A program made the translations under genes and the position numbers. Source: Toxonevra muliebris (taxonomy: Eukaryota > Arthropoda > Insecta > Diptera > Pallopteridae). From it: DNA of 64,000 bases. The DNA is taken from NCBI GenBank assembly GCA_963691655.1, contig OY829326.1, positions 19,394,878-19,458,877 of the forward strand, in the 5' to 3' direction. Numbering within the stretch: the stretch's first letter is position 1; the number at the start of each line of letters is the position of its first letter. This document shows positions 38,101 through 50,739 of this stretch, in pieces. The notes under the pieces are model-generated. The model had not been told where the DNA came from and ran no database searches. It saw nothing but the letters and a program-made list of their open reading frames with translations.

Positions 38101-38589
38101 TTAAGAGGTCGTCCTAATTTTTAAAGCTGAAAATCTACCAATTTTATTTATTATTTTCTCATTCATTTTTTAAGATATTAAATTGAATATTTTTACATAT
38201 TAATATTGTATTGTTTGGACATTATAATTTTTGTCTTTTTTTTCTGCGCTCCGCTTATTGGCAGAGGGCTTCAAAGTCAACATCTAAAAAAAGTCATTCT
38301 TGTGGATGCAACTATAGCTCAAAAAATACATTTTAAAATTGACAATTTTATCGAGTTAGTTCGGAAGCGCTTTTTTATAAAAAAAAAAAAAAATACAATA
38401 AGAAACGCACGTTTTTGGGTAAAAGTTTTAGTTTTAAAATGTCGAAAAAAGTAAAAAGTTTCAATTTAATATCTCATAAAATAAACGAGAACAAAAATAC
38501 ATAAAGAGTTCTTTATGTTTGTTCTAACTCATACAAAAATAGATAAAATTGGTCGATGTTCAGCCTTAAAAATTGGGAAGACCTCTTAA
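38101..38589. mobile_element. MITE (489 bp) with long inverted termini and AAATAT target duplication
   Basis: The left end TTAAGAGGTCGTCCTAATTT and the inverted right end TTAAGAGGTCTTCCCAATTT, and about 30 further bases (...TTTTAAAGCTGAAAATC versus TTTTAAGGCTGAACATC), align with scattered mismatches. AAATAT occurs directly on both sides (38095-38100 and 38590-38595), a plausible 6-bp target-site duplication. The interior is A+T rich with a central poly-A run and no transposase. Confidence 0.75.
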
Positions 38590-41375
38590 AAATATCATTT
38601 AAACTGAAAATTTTATTCTGTTCTATAAAATCATACATATTTTATTTATCAATTCTTGATTCACAATATTTCGCTAGAATTCAGCTTAGTAAATGATAAG
38701 TACATTTAATCTTAAACACCCAGTATTATGCGTACATGTGCATTCATACACACAGGCACACTCCTACACATATGCTCTCCACATACATGCGCTCACACAT
38801 GCTGCCACAAATAATAACAACAACAAAATAATAATCACAGAACAAACAAACAAACAAAAAATAAAAGGAGAAAAAATTCTAAACATGCGAGTATAGTACA
38901 CAACTCGCACTCATTCGATTCGCGATGATTGTATGTAGTAACTTTCACTTTCTTTGCAGGGATTCTGCGCAATAGAAAATACCAGCGAGAGACCAACTAC
39001 CGACCACTGTCCGTGTCTCTGTATCTCCATACTCCAAAGTGTAATCGTCATCATCGTCTGCATACAATCAGAAATACAAATCGCCGGTACAACATTTATA
39101 CTCATATGCTATTTGAAATCATTGGTCGTCGTCGTTGTCGTCGTAGTTGTCGGTCAGGAACAACAACAACAAAAACAACTGCAACAACAAAACCAAGAGT
39201 TAGTAAATGGTCAAGGTTTTTCTATTGACTTTCACTTTCACCGCCATTTCTGATACAACAATTTTCACTTTCACTATGAACTCGACGATGAACTTAAGAG
39301 GAGCAGCATTTACTACTCCTACTACTAGAGGTGTAGAGGAGTATACTGTTGCAACTACTACCTACTATTATTATTATTACCAATAGTAAGTACTCATTGG
39401 TAAAACATACCAATTCATATACCTATGTAGTATAGAGGTGTGTAATTGAATACAAGTGAACATTGGTTGAGAATGAATTTGAATGGATACTTTGAAAAAT
39501 AAATACACAAATAGCAAAATTGAAATTCGTAGAGCAAAAAAGGTTTTTGAATGTGGTTGAAGTGGGGGAGGGAGCATTTGAATGGCATGACAATCAATAC
39601 TTTGCAATGAGAACCATGTAGAAGCAATAATTCAAAAACTTGAATTCATTGACACCTTGGTACTTAAGCTACAAATAATTATTTATTTTTTAATTCAACA
39701 TGGCGCAGCTGTAATCATAATCATATGCAATACAAATATATGCACACACACACACACAAACACTAATTTATCATGTATACACATACAACATACCTAAATA
39801 CTTTTTTAAATTTAAAATAATTTACCACCACCACAATTTTGTGTTTGCTTATGCATACGCCCACGCAGTCAATTTGACAAAGAAAACTGTCATTAACAAA
39901 TTTAAAATTGTACATTTTTTTTCATTTTTGAATATGTTAAAATTTAGGGAGAAAGTGACGAAAAGTGCGTCCCCAATTTAACACACTCAGGCACCAAGCA
40001 CACACTCGAGCTAGCAACAGCAGCAGTGTAAAATTCACCCTTACCCCTTAATTTCATAATAATTATGAACTAAAAATTATTGTATTTTCAATTTTTAGTT
40101 ACCTTTTTTGGTTCGAAATGCGTACGTGTATTTATGATTGATGCTTCGATTGCGTATGGAAAGAATTGTGCCACATTGGCATATGGCACACTTACACTTT
40201 TCGTAAGCATATTTCCTTGTTGAATTCAACTTTTGACGTTCATACATGACAGTTACAAGAATACACCCCCTCAACTTCTGCATGGACTACAAACACGTAT
40301 TAATGTAGGTGAATACAGGATACTCATAAAATTATGCCAGAAGCAATAATAAAACAGCAACAGCAACAACAACAACAATATTCAAAATCACCCTGACACT
40401 ATCGTAAAATTGTTTTGCTTGAGTAGAATTTTGAAAAGGGTCGGTCTTGCTGATAGTGGTATAGATATATATACGAGTAGAAGCGATGATAATTTAAATA
40501 AATAACAAATTATTATTAAATTTAAATTTAATGTTGTGCAAAATTTAAGTGAAGATGAAATTATTGAGCGCAGGTACTTTAAATTTGAAGCCCATACATA
40601 TATGTATATTTATTTTCAGTCCTAACGTGAGTATGCTACAAAATTACTGAGGTTGATGAAGTGAAGGGAAGCTTTGATCTAAGCTCAAACTAAAAATATT
40701 TTAATTCAATTTTTGATGTGTGGGAGTGAAATGACAAATTATTTCATCCCATCTCCAAAAGCTAGCCGTATTTTTTATCTTATGCCCAGAATCTCCCTAC
40801 TTTAACCATAAAATTACACTACACTAAAGTGTAGTCAAGGTCATTGCAAACAGAGCTACAGCCAGAAAAACATCACTTGAATTAGCAGAATTTTGTTCTA
40901 GATCATCATTTGTCCTAAAAAGTGTGGGCATCCAGGGTTTTCTCACCGAATAAATGTCGAAAATTTCGGATGAACGTCTAAATTTATTCCGGGAATTTAT
41001 GTACCTAGTCTAAGAAATCTTAATAGGACATGTCGTAGGGATTACTCACCTTTTCAAAATTGGTAGAGGAGTTTCTGACTTGCATATACTTAGTGGACCC
41101 GATCTATTAAGTGCTAAGTACATTGTTCGTGTGAAGCTGATGCAGAGTATAATCACTGCACTGGTGCCCGGGTTTGGTATTCGGCACAGTCGAGAAATTG
41201 CAAATAAAACATAAACATTTTTCTACACTGTTTAGAGTTTAGAGTTGTGGGTGAGCTGGACTTAACCAAAGCACTCAGTCAACGAGGACCATTGTACTAT
41301 ACCCAAGGATAGAACCAGTAGAAGAGAGTGGAGAGACAAAAAAGTTATGTGGTGATAAATGGGAAGAAGAAAGGT

Positions 41376-41588
41376 CTAGGGTCTCTCAACCTCGAACTTC
41401 TTTGTTTCACTGATGAACCTTAGAAGCTCAAGAAGAGGGAGAGTATGGACATTATTCATACTCAAGACATCACTGCCAAACAGCCTTAATCTGATTCTCA
41501 CGAGCGCCGGACAGCTACAAAGATAATGCTCCATAGTATCGTCGTCCTCAAGACACGATTGGCAAATTGGATCGGTGATGACGCTCAT
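41376..41588 (-). mobile_element. Non-LTR retrotransposon scrap, C-terminal Cys/His segment
   Basis: The translated minus strand contains DPICQSCLEDDDTMEHYLCS followed by CPALVRIRLRLFGSD and LLELLRFISET before a stop. The C-x2-C-x8-H-x4-C spacing followed by CPAL-x-R-R is the usual end of LINE polymerase proteins with a C-terminal RNase H-like region. Neighbouring sequence in the same orientation is not readable, so this is a short relic, distinct in type from the fragment at 4394-4915. Confidence 0.6.
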
Positions 41589-42131
41589 GACTGCACAGGA
41601 GAAGGCAATAAAGTAATGGCTGGAACTATTAAGGAATTTGAGGATGACACGAAATCACTCAAGCAGGAGGAGGATTTAATAACATTTAATTTTAATAATA
41701 TAGCACAAGGACAATATGTTGACCTAAGGGCATTTGTTATAATATAAAAATATTATAAATAGTACAGTAAGAACTTTGCACCTTCTGAGAATAGATCTGA
41801 GTAAAATGAGTAAAATTCCAATGCTAGAGTTTTTAGATCCCAGCCCCAAAAGTCTCGAAATTTTTGTGCAAATGGTTTCATGTCGTAGAAATCTACAATT
41901 TAATCGATAATGTTGATTTTTGTTTGGACTAAATGTCATGACATTTAGCCCATATAAAAATGGTACAAAATGTCGACAATATTCTTTATTATAGTTTTTA
42001 GGAGACTATGAAATATTCTTTACTATTAATTTGGTTTTCACTCTAATAAAGCACCGCAAAGAAAACAGAGACTTATTAAGTTCACGTCGTTGTTTCTGGG
42101 AACGCTAAAAGTATGTTACATCCAAGTTAAG

Positions 42132-42500
42132 GAATAAAAATTGAAAAATAAGTCATTTGGAAAGTTATCTGATGACTTGGTACACGTGAGACACGAAAAA
42201 AAGTTTTTTGGGATTTTTCATTTTTTAAGGTTAGGGACGACATGTAACATTTTCCGTAGAAAATAATATTAGATTCATATTCATCAGCTAAAATGCAAAA
42301 ATAAGCTTTTCCCGTCGTTTTATGATGACTTTGGTAAGCGTAAGACCAAAAAAACAGCCTTTTTGGACCTTTTTGAGGTAAGGGACAACACGTAACATTA
42401 TCTGTAAAAAATAATATTAGATTCTTATTTAGCGAACAAAAATATACGAAAAAAGGCTTTATCTGTTTTTTTATGATGACCTGGGTAACGCTTGATAAAA
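42132..42500. repeat. Degenerate tandem repeat, period about 152 bases, about 2.4 copies
   Basis: TGATGAC followed by TGGTA-like sequence recurs at 42170, 42323 and 42474 (steps of 153 and 151). The intervening blocks align: GGTTAGGGACGACATGTAACATT with GGTAAGGGACAACACGTAACATT, then AATAATATTAGATTC in both. Confidence 0.7.
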
Positions 42501-45500
42501 CTAATATTAGTCCGCCATCATGCAAAATCAAATAAAGGCCTTGTTGCATTCGAAACTAGAGATAATAAGCTTTCATTTGAGCCCAAACGTGCCTAAAATA
42601 CTTTAACCAATTTAGTAAAATCGGCATTTCACTAAGTTAGGGAAACCTGTTCTATTTGAATGATTGTTCTCAAAAATTAAAGAATTAGCAACTAAAAAGA
42701 TGCTGTATCTTCTTTTTAAATTCGTCGATGAAAGGTTATATCAACTTATAAATTTATAAAATATAGAACTGCTGTCATCTTTTCCATAGATTTTGCATGA
42801 ACACTTTCAATTTCCGGGTTAATCAATTTGTTTGCAATTTTATTATTTTGTGAAATTTTAATTAATCAAATGATAAAAATTGATTTCCTTCTACAAATTT
42901 GATTCTATCTCAATTAATCATATGATCGATTAATCGCTTAGTTAGGCTATATGTGTTTAAAGTACTATCGCTCCGATTCTTAAACATTTGACTCAACAAG
43001 GAGTGTATTGATATCCCTTTAACGCCAACACTATAATTTCTATAATCGGAATGTTCCCAAGGAGAATTTTTTAATATTTATTCGATTCTTCTTGTCAGTC
43101 AATACAATGTTAAATTACAATTAAAATCTGGGTCTTCACCAAAAGCTTACCTTCATATCCAATTATTGCAAAATATTCGTTACCCGGATGAAATGCCAAA
43201 TTAAATCATTATTGATACAGAAAATGCTTCGCACATGCGATTACTCATTTTATACGCAACATCATTAATAATGAGTGAATTTAGATATATGAATGTATCG
43301 AAAATATATTAAAATATTTTTACACCCACACAGACATACAACTAAAAGCCAAAATGCTTTATACGAACACACACTCATAGGCTGAATTACAAGCACGCAT
43401 ACAAGAACACACACATTTACACGCACACATTCAATATACGCATATGATTTTTGCAGCTTTTATTTTTCTGGAACTCATTTTCACTTTCATCTTCGCTGTG
43501 AGTGAAAAATTAATTTCATTTCATATTTTTTCGCAATTTTTCGTTCCTTCTCTTTTTCATTTACACACAAATATATTTAATATTTTTTATCTCTGTCTAA
43601 CACTAATTTGTGCTGTTTTTTTCTCGTCTTTTTGTATATTTATATAAGGATGTGTGTGTGTGTGTGTTTGTTTGTATTCCACCCCCAAGCGCGCGTGTGG
43701 CGCTATCAAATTTTTCCATGGAAGAGGCAAGCAACCGAGAAAAAAAATTAATAATGAAATATAAAATACAAGAAAGGAAGAAAAAAATAATAATAATAAT
43801 ATAGAAAATATATTTTTATAATAATGTGCTGCAAGTGTATTTGACTGGCAGCAGGCAACGGGCTGGCAAGCTCTCCATCTTCTTCTTATTTATATTTCGT
43901 TATACCCGTACACCCCTTCTTTCTAAATATGTACATATGAGTACCTACTATACACACACTCATACCAAAACACAGACCACGCACATCAACATCGAGTGAT
44001 CATCGTCACTTGCTCAAATTTTATCTTTACTTTTCGAACCCAAAGCATTTTCTCATATAAATACTTTGCTTAGAATCTTTTTAGTCCCTCCACCCTGCGT
44101 TGCTTCCTTCATCTTCAAGACTTTCTTTCTTCCGTTTAACCCTCCCGCCAACGCCTTCTTTCGAGCATACACACACATAAATATTTTCAATGAAAAAGCA
44201 TGAAAAATCTCTCAAAATTTTTCACAAAAAAAGAAAGAAAAATCCTCAATTTTCTTCTTATATTTTATATGAGAAAAAGGAAAAAGTTCCTTTTTTCTTT
44301 CTCTGCTTCTTTTTTTCGTACGTTTTTGTTGGCTTTTCCTTGTAATTTCCCCCTTCGACTTTATGAAACCATCAAATTATTTTCTTTTCCATTTCTGACA
44401 CTCAACCAAAAAAAAAAAAAAAATTATTATTTTCCAGTTATACTACGCTTGGTCTGCGTCTTCCCCCATTACCCTTCACTTGCCGCATCTACCCCTGGTC
44501 TCCTTGCCACATCCTTTCAAAAGTGTATAAGTTTTTCTTTACTTTTTCGGCTTTTTCTTTTTTTCTTTACTAAATTTTGTACGTTCATACTTACATACTT
44601 TATGATAAAGGGCCTCCAAGCTTGTGCTAGCTGCATATGTATGCGAATGAGTATGTGTGTGTTTGTAGAAAAGTTATAAGCCTCGACTGAGTTGTATATC
44701 AAAATATTTAAAAGCAAATATAATATTAGGGTAAAAAAAAGAAAAAAAAATTATGAAAAAGTACGAAGTAGAAAAACACTTAAGTTTGTATGTATGTGTG
44801 TGTGTAAATTTGAGTGTGGAGAGCTGACAAGAGTGGAAAGGGAAAATGGGGACTCTATGGGTGGAATTTTATAAAGTATTCGTAAAGTATGCAAAAAAAA
44901 AAAAAAAATTCAAAACAACAAAAATCAAACGGAGTATAACTTCGCATTGAGAGGAGCTGATAGCATTAACAGTGGAGGATCCAAGAGGGTAATTAACGGG
45001 CATCACCCTCCTTTCTTTACCTTCCCCTGAAAAAGGTTTAACTTTAACACACAAATTACTTTATTAATAAAGAAATGAATTTTACAAATTGCATGCGAAA
45101 TTTGTTCCCCTCTTCACAAAATCCTTACTCTGCCGCTGAACACAAGTGTGGGTGGCAAATAGGCAAGCGAAATGATATGAAGCAAAGCAGGAGTATAGAT
45201 AGAGAGAGGAGTATGTAGAGCGATTGTAAAAAAGTATAAAATAAAAATATTAATAACGTGCATCAAAAGGCGTCAACAACCGAAGCAAATCGAATAGAGG
45301 AGAATACAGAGGAAACATTTATTGATTTTCATATAAAAAACAAAATACAAAAACAGGAAAAAATTGCGTTTTTACACATTTATTTATTTTTATATTTTTA
45401 TTATGCCCCAACGCTTTTCGAAGAAAAAACTTTCATAATATATATTTATTTGTTGTTTCATTGCATTTTGGTATTAAAAATTGTTTAATCTGCTGCTCCA

Positions 45501-48500
45501 AAAGCAAATAAACCACTCGTACCACCGCCATATTTCAACCCTCCAACACCTCTCTGCCCCCTATACAGCTTATGCAATATTCTTTTGGAGTTCCTGTGTG
45601 TGCCTGTTTGCATTATTATGAAGAATTTAATCGTGGAGCGCACACACACATATCGAAAATTATATAAAAATAAAAAATAAATAATGTAAGTACTTTATCG
45701 CAGAAAATTTTTTATTATTTTTGATAGCAGCTTCAAATAATTTAGATACGATGACGATAAACTGCAAATGAATATAGCCAGCCAAGCACAGCTAACCGTA
45801 ATGACAAATTTTTAATGATAGCCTTCTCATCCTCCTCCTACTAACTGAATACTATTGGTTGGGAGGTACAGTTTTCATTTTCATTCAAAGAAATCACATA
45901 CCATATATCAATATATTAAAATGATGATTATGAGTTTTGTTTTTATGAAAAATGATAAAAAGTTTTATTAAAAATACTCGTATATGAGTTTTATATTTAT
46001 GGGAAGTAATGATAAATAATGAGTCGCTTTTTGCAAGCGAATAAAAAGATTTCATATTTTGTGATTTAGAACACACATTTAAAAGATTTTCGGCCACTGG
46101 TCGATTCTAAAAGATATAGAAAGTATAGTAAACATATAAATTAATTGCCAAGTATTGAACAAATCCATAGACGAGTACAAGAATGCACAATATACCAAGT
46201 ATTTAAACATTTGCTGAAGGTGTGGCGTCGTTGATTCAGAAAAGTTTACAAAAAAATTAACATATTTAAGACACTCCAACAAGAAAATTCACGGAACGAT
46301 ATACATAACTGAATTCAAATCTTTCAATATGAACTTCTTCTTAGTTTTTCAATTTTATTTGCTCATATTCGAGCCAATGCGAATATTTCTTGTTATGGCT
46401 AGTGTCGAGCGCAACGGCCAAGAATATCGCCTCAAATATGTTAAAATTTGCTACTAAATGTTATTATTATTTTTTCGTATAATCCTTAAAAAAACAGTGA
46501 TTAATTTTGGAATAAGTTTTTAATGTATTTTTGTTAAGTTTTCAATGTTAATGTACGAAAAAACGCACAGGTGTTCAAAATGGGTTAAGCAGGGTAATTG
46601 CCTCCTTCAACTGGAGCCCTTCAATGACATGTTTCATAAATACATAATTGTGTAGTTTGCCAATATTCAGTGAAGTAAGATCCAGCACCAACTAATCCCT
46701 TTCTAGGCTATCTTCTATTCTCACAGCTACACAATTTTCCAGGTTTCCATTCTGGAACTACGTCTATCACATCTTGAGGGAAATAACCACTTTGAAAATT
46801 GTGTAGTTTGTGAACAAGGCCTACCTGAAAAAAATATATGTGTAGTCTTCTTCTTTAATATCCTTAATCAAAACTCTTCAGAAATCGGGTTCAAAATTAG
46901 TATAGAGATATAATAATTTATATAAATACGTATTTTCTGATTTCTTCTTTTATATTTATTTATATCTAGATGACAAATTTTGATAGCAAATTTACCTTTT
47001 ACCAACAGAAATAATAGAATTCTGAGGGGTGTACACAGAATTGATTGAATAATTTTTTTGTTAATTGGGTTGAGGTTTCCAATTTGTGATATTTATGCAA
47101 AACAGATATACTAAAAAGCAAAGTAATATGTATTTCTAACAATAATATGTACATGTCTATCTGATACTTATTTATATATGCATAATTGTGATATAGTTCA
47201 CAATATTGTATAAGCAAATACTAAGCATTTTATAAAAATCCAATTTTTTTTGATTGTTATAAATTTAAATTTTGTTCTTTTTTTTTGCATTATGTTAAAT
47301 CCAATTTGTTTAATTTATTTTTGATATGATATTATATTCTTTTTTTTTTTTTTTTGAGGGAGATTATTTATGCGGATAAATATTTTTAGTACTATTTATT
47401 TATTGTATTTTATAGTCATAAATGGGAAATGAACTCACAATGTCTCTAGGCAAAACCCTTAATCTTAAATGTAAATTTATATTAAAAATAAAACCGTTTA
47501 AACCGTTTTGTAATATCATATTTTCTTTTTCTTTGTATTTGTTTTTGCACTTTGTATTTTTTTTTGTTTTGCTGAAGAAAAGTTCACTTCGCAACGATGG
47601 GAAGCACTTGAAAACTTTTTAATTTATTTTACTTTTTTTTGCATACTTTTCTTTTTTTATAATTTTTTTTTCTTTTCAATACAAGAATATTTTTTGTTGC
47701 ATATGTATGTGTATCGTATGTATCCTTTTTGTCATTCATTTACACACACACTTACATGCATATGTACGTACGAGTGACTTTGTGAATGTATTGTACTTGT
47801 AAGTTATCTCTTAATGCATGTTTTTTTGGTCCATCTTAACATATTTTTTGCTTTTTTTTATTAATTTTCATTTATTTTTTATAAAAAAAAAAATTATTTG
47901 CTCCTTTTGTGGTGTATATTTCTCATTTGCAAAAATTTTATTTATTATTATATTAGAAGTAGTAGAAAAAATGAAACACATCAACAACATTTAATACAAT
48001 TAGTAGAGAGTAGAAAAAATCAAGATGAAGTAGTAGTAGAAGAATTAGAGAAGAGAATCTTGTATGTGTGGCAGTTAATTTCTTTTTTGTTTGGTTTTTT
48101 TTTTTTGCTATTTTGTTTTACAAAACTTACAGAACTTTTACAGGGTATATCACTTATTTATCATACCGACAAAGATTACACACGGAAAGTGTAGCCTCAC
48201 GCGGCTACTTCTATTCACGAACGCGTTTTCCGTAGACTGATCTGAATTTTCCGCTTTGAATTGCTATGAACCGAAAATATGAAATGAGTTCCAAAAACAA
48301 TAAAGTGAAAAGAAAAGGAAAAACAACAAACAACACAAAAGCAAAAGGATGCGAGAGAGCGAACTCAGAACTTTCAAGTGCTATACACTCACACACACAC
48401 ACAGACATATATAAACCTTCAGTTAGTTACACATGTAAAACTACACCCACACACAGTGAGTGCGAGCGACGAGTGTATATGTTAGTCGACATCACCACCA

Positions 48501-50678
48501 CAACGTTGAATGCATGAAATTGAGTTTGCTCTGTTGCTGTTGTTTACTTTAGCTCTTGAGCAACAAAGGACCAAAGACAGCAGTAACTTTATTTTTTCTT
48601 TTTTTGGGAGGGCAGACAAACAGGATTTTGAGAGAATATAACCACAAAATTTTGAGATTTCATTGTTTTTCTTTTTAGACAACGAAAGGAAAAGGTGGGG
48701 TAAGGAAAATAAAGGAACTATAGTAAGCATTGATTTAAAAATTGCCATATAATGTAATAGGAAATGATAACTACATATTCACACTAAGCTTAATTTGATC
48801 CCTTGCAATGATATTAAGCTAAAAACAGCCCATTAGTATCCAAGTTGGGCGAGTTATAACTATATTCGAGTACTACAAGGACCTACATTTTTATGCGGAA
48901 TCCGAAAGTCAAAGTGAAAATTCTAATTCTAGATTAGCCATCTAGAAGCTCTTTGAATTAAACAATGCGCGTTATATCGCTTTATGTTACAGGATTTTTA
49001 ATTTTCTTCTTGCCAACGTTGTGATCCCTGGTTCACTTATGCCTGACAAATTCATGTATCACCCATTACTCACGTCGATGGAATTGTTAAATCATCAGTT
49101 TATTATTAATAACAATCTTTGATGTTGCCACATTCTAGATTTAGAGTATTGAAAATAAAACTAATGTAGTAATTTCCCACAGAGTTGTTGATGCTCAATA
49201 CGAATTTGGCCACATAATATTTCATGATTTCTAGATGTTCTAATCTTTAAGTGCAGAAATGGAAACTTCATATTTACATAAAAGATATTATTTGCAAAAT
49301 ATTCAAATACACAAAACTTATTTTTTTTTTTTTTATGTAGTGCATTTTTACTTCGATAATGCTGAATAAACACAACTTTTTACTTGTTGTAATATTATTT
49401 ACGAACACTTGATGATAATAATCGCAAGTAGAAAATCATCTATTGACATCTATCAAACCAAAAATATTTCCCCTTTTTTGTTTTTTGAAGAGTGAACCGA
49501 GACATGTAAATAGCATGCGCATTCTTGCTCTGGGAGAGTTAGATAGAGAGATCCTGTCTTTTTTGTGTAATGAGAATAATAATATTCAACTCCAATGAGC
49601 ACCCTGTATTGACGAGAACGAAGACCATTATATTCTCTGTACGGCTGTTGTTTGGTTTTTTATCACTTAAATTGATAAAAGTCGCCATCATTAATATTAC
49701 GCCGCATAAGAGATTGTTGCTTTGCTCTGCCCTGTCTGGTATATGTACATATATACATACACCAGTAGATTGTACATATGACGTATTTTTTACCGGCATT
49801 GCATTGAGACAAGCGACAAAAAGCGCGTAGAGTTTGTGATATGTTTACATTGTTATCCTGAATAAAAAAGATTATTTTCTTTAGCAACTGGTTTTAAAGA
49901 CTTTCTCCCAATAGTGAGCCATTTGGTGACATATTGTATTTGGTTAATACTATTTTGACATACTTTTATAGATATTTACGTATACAAATTTCAATTACTG
50001 GAATATTGATTTTAAAATGAAGGCATAAAAAGAAACAGCAAGAATTAAACAAAATTCTAAATACTAAGACATAATTTGGTATATTTTTCTACATTAATTG
50101 AGTTCTGCTACCCTCTAATTTTATTAAAATTATACCAAGTTGAGTTGGCTTTGTCATGTTAATTTACAAAATACAAAAATAAGAACAGAACTTACAACTC
50201 ATTAAAGGCAAAAATCGTTAATGATTTTTAAAGAACCTCGTCGCTTTTTAACTTGTTTCCTTTTTATTTACATTTTACTTGATGCGTGGGTGGGTGAAGT
50301 TTAGGCGTTCAAAAAGAAGAAGAAGAATGTAACATAAAGCATTTGCTACATACTACTTTCCTATTACAGCTACCATTTAAATGAATTCCGGAAACAGCTA
50401 CGAAACTGTTTTTGTTGGTTGTTGTTTTTTTAGCATTTGCGTTTCTTTTTAAAATGCTAAAACTTAAATATGCGCTTGGCACGGCATATTCAAATTTTTG
50501 TGCGTTTTATTTTTATAGTTTTTAATAATAATGCCGAAAAATGATTTGCAGCAATACGCTATCAACCATTGTACGTTAGAAATAACAAAAAAAATGACGA
50601 CGACAAGAATGAGAATTAACGATAAGGGTGGAATTTTGATTTGGGACTGCAGTATATAGACATACACGCACTAAAAGT

Positions 50679-50684
50679 TTTATT
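50679..50684 (-). terminator. Polyadenylation signal AATAAA of the CAAP1-like gene
   Basis: Canonical hexamer on the minus strand 55 bases past the stop codon. Confidence 0.5.
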
Positions 50685-50739
50685 TCGATTAATTTAAATT
50701 ATTTTCCACATATAAAAAAATTTGATGTTCTTAAAATTC

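Larger units (their letters stand above)
33300..50678. other. Large non-coding stretch upstream of MEP-1
   Basis: About 17 kb without a supportable gene, containing the repeats and elements listed separately, (GTC)n/(CAA)n arrays near 39.13-39.19 kb, a TG run at 43651, and numerous CA-rich patches. It may hold 5' UTR exons and introns of the MEP-1 gene, but none can be fixed from sequence. Confidence 0.6.

Noticed and set aside
38954..39253. Plus-strand frame ending in poly-Val and Gln-rich sequence
   Set aside because: Made largely of (GTC)n and (CAA)n microsatellites; no start or splice support.
48188..48250. G+C-rich patch with TCAGTC initiator on the minus strand and a GTAGCC/GGCTAC mini-hairpin, considered as the MEP-1 promoter
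   Set aside because: Downstream promoter element does not fit at the required spacing and nothing links it to a gene 15 kb away.
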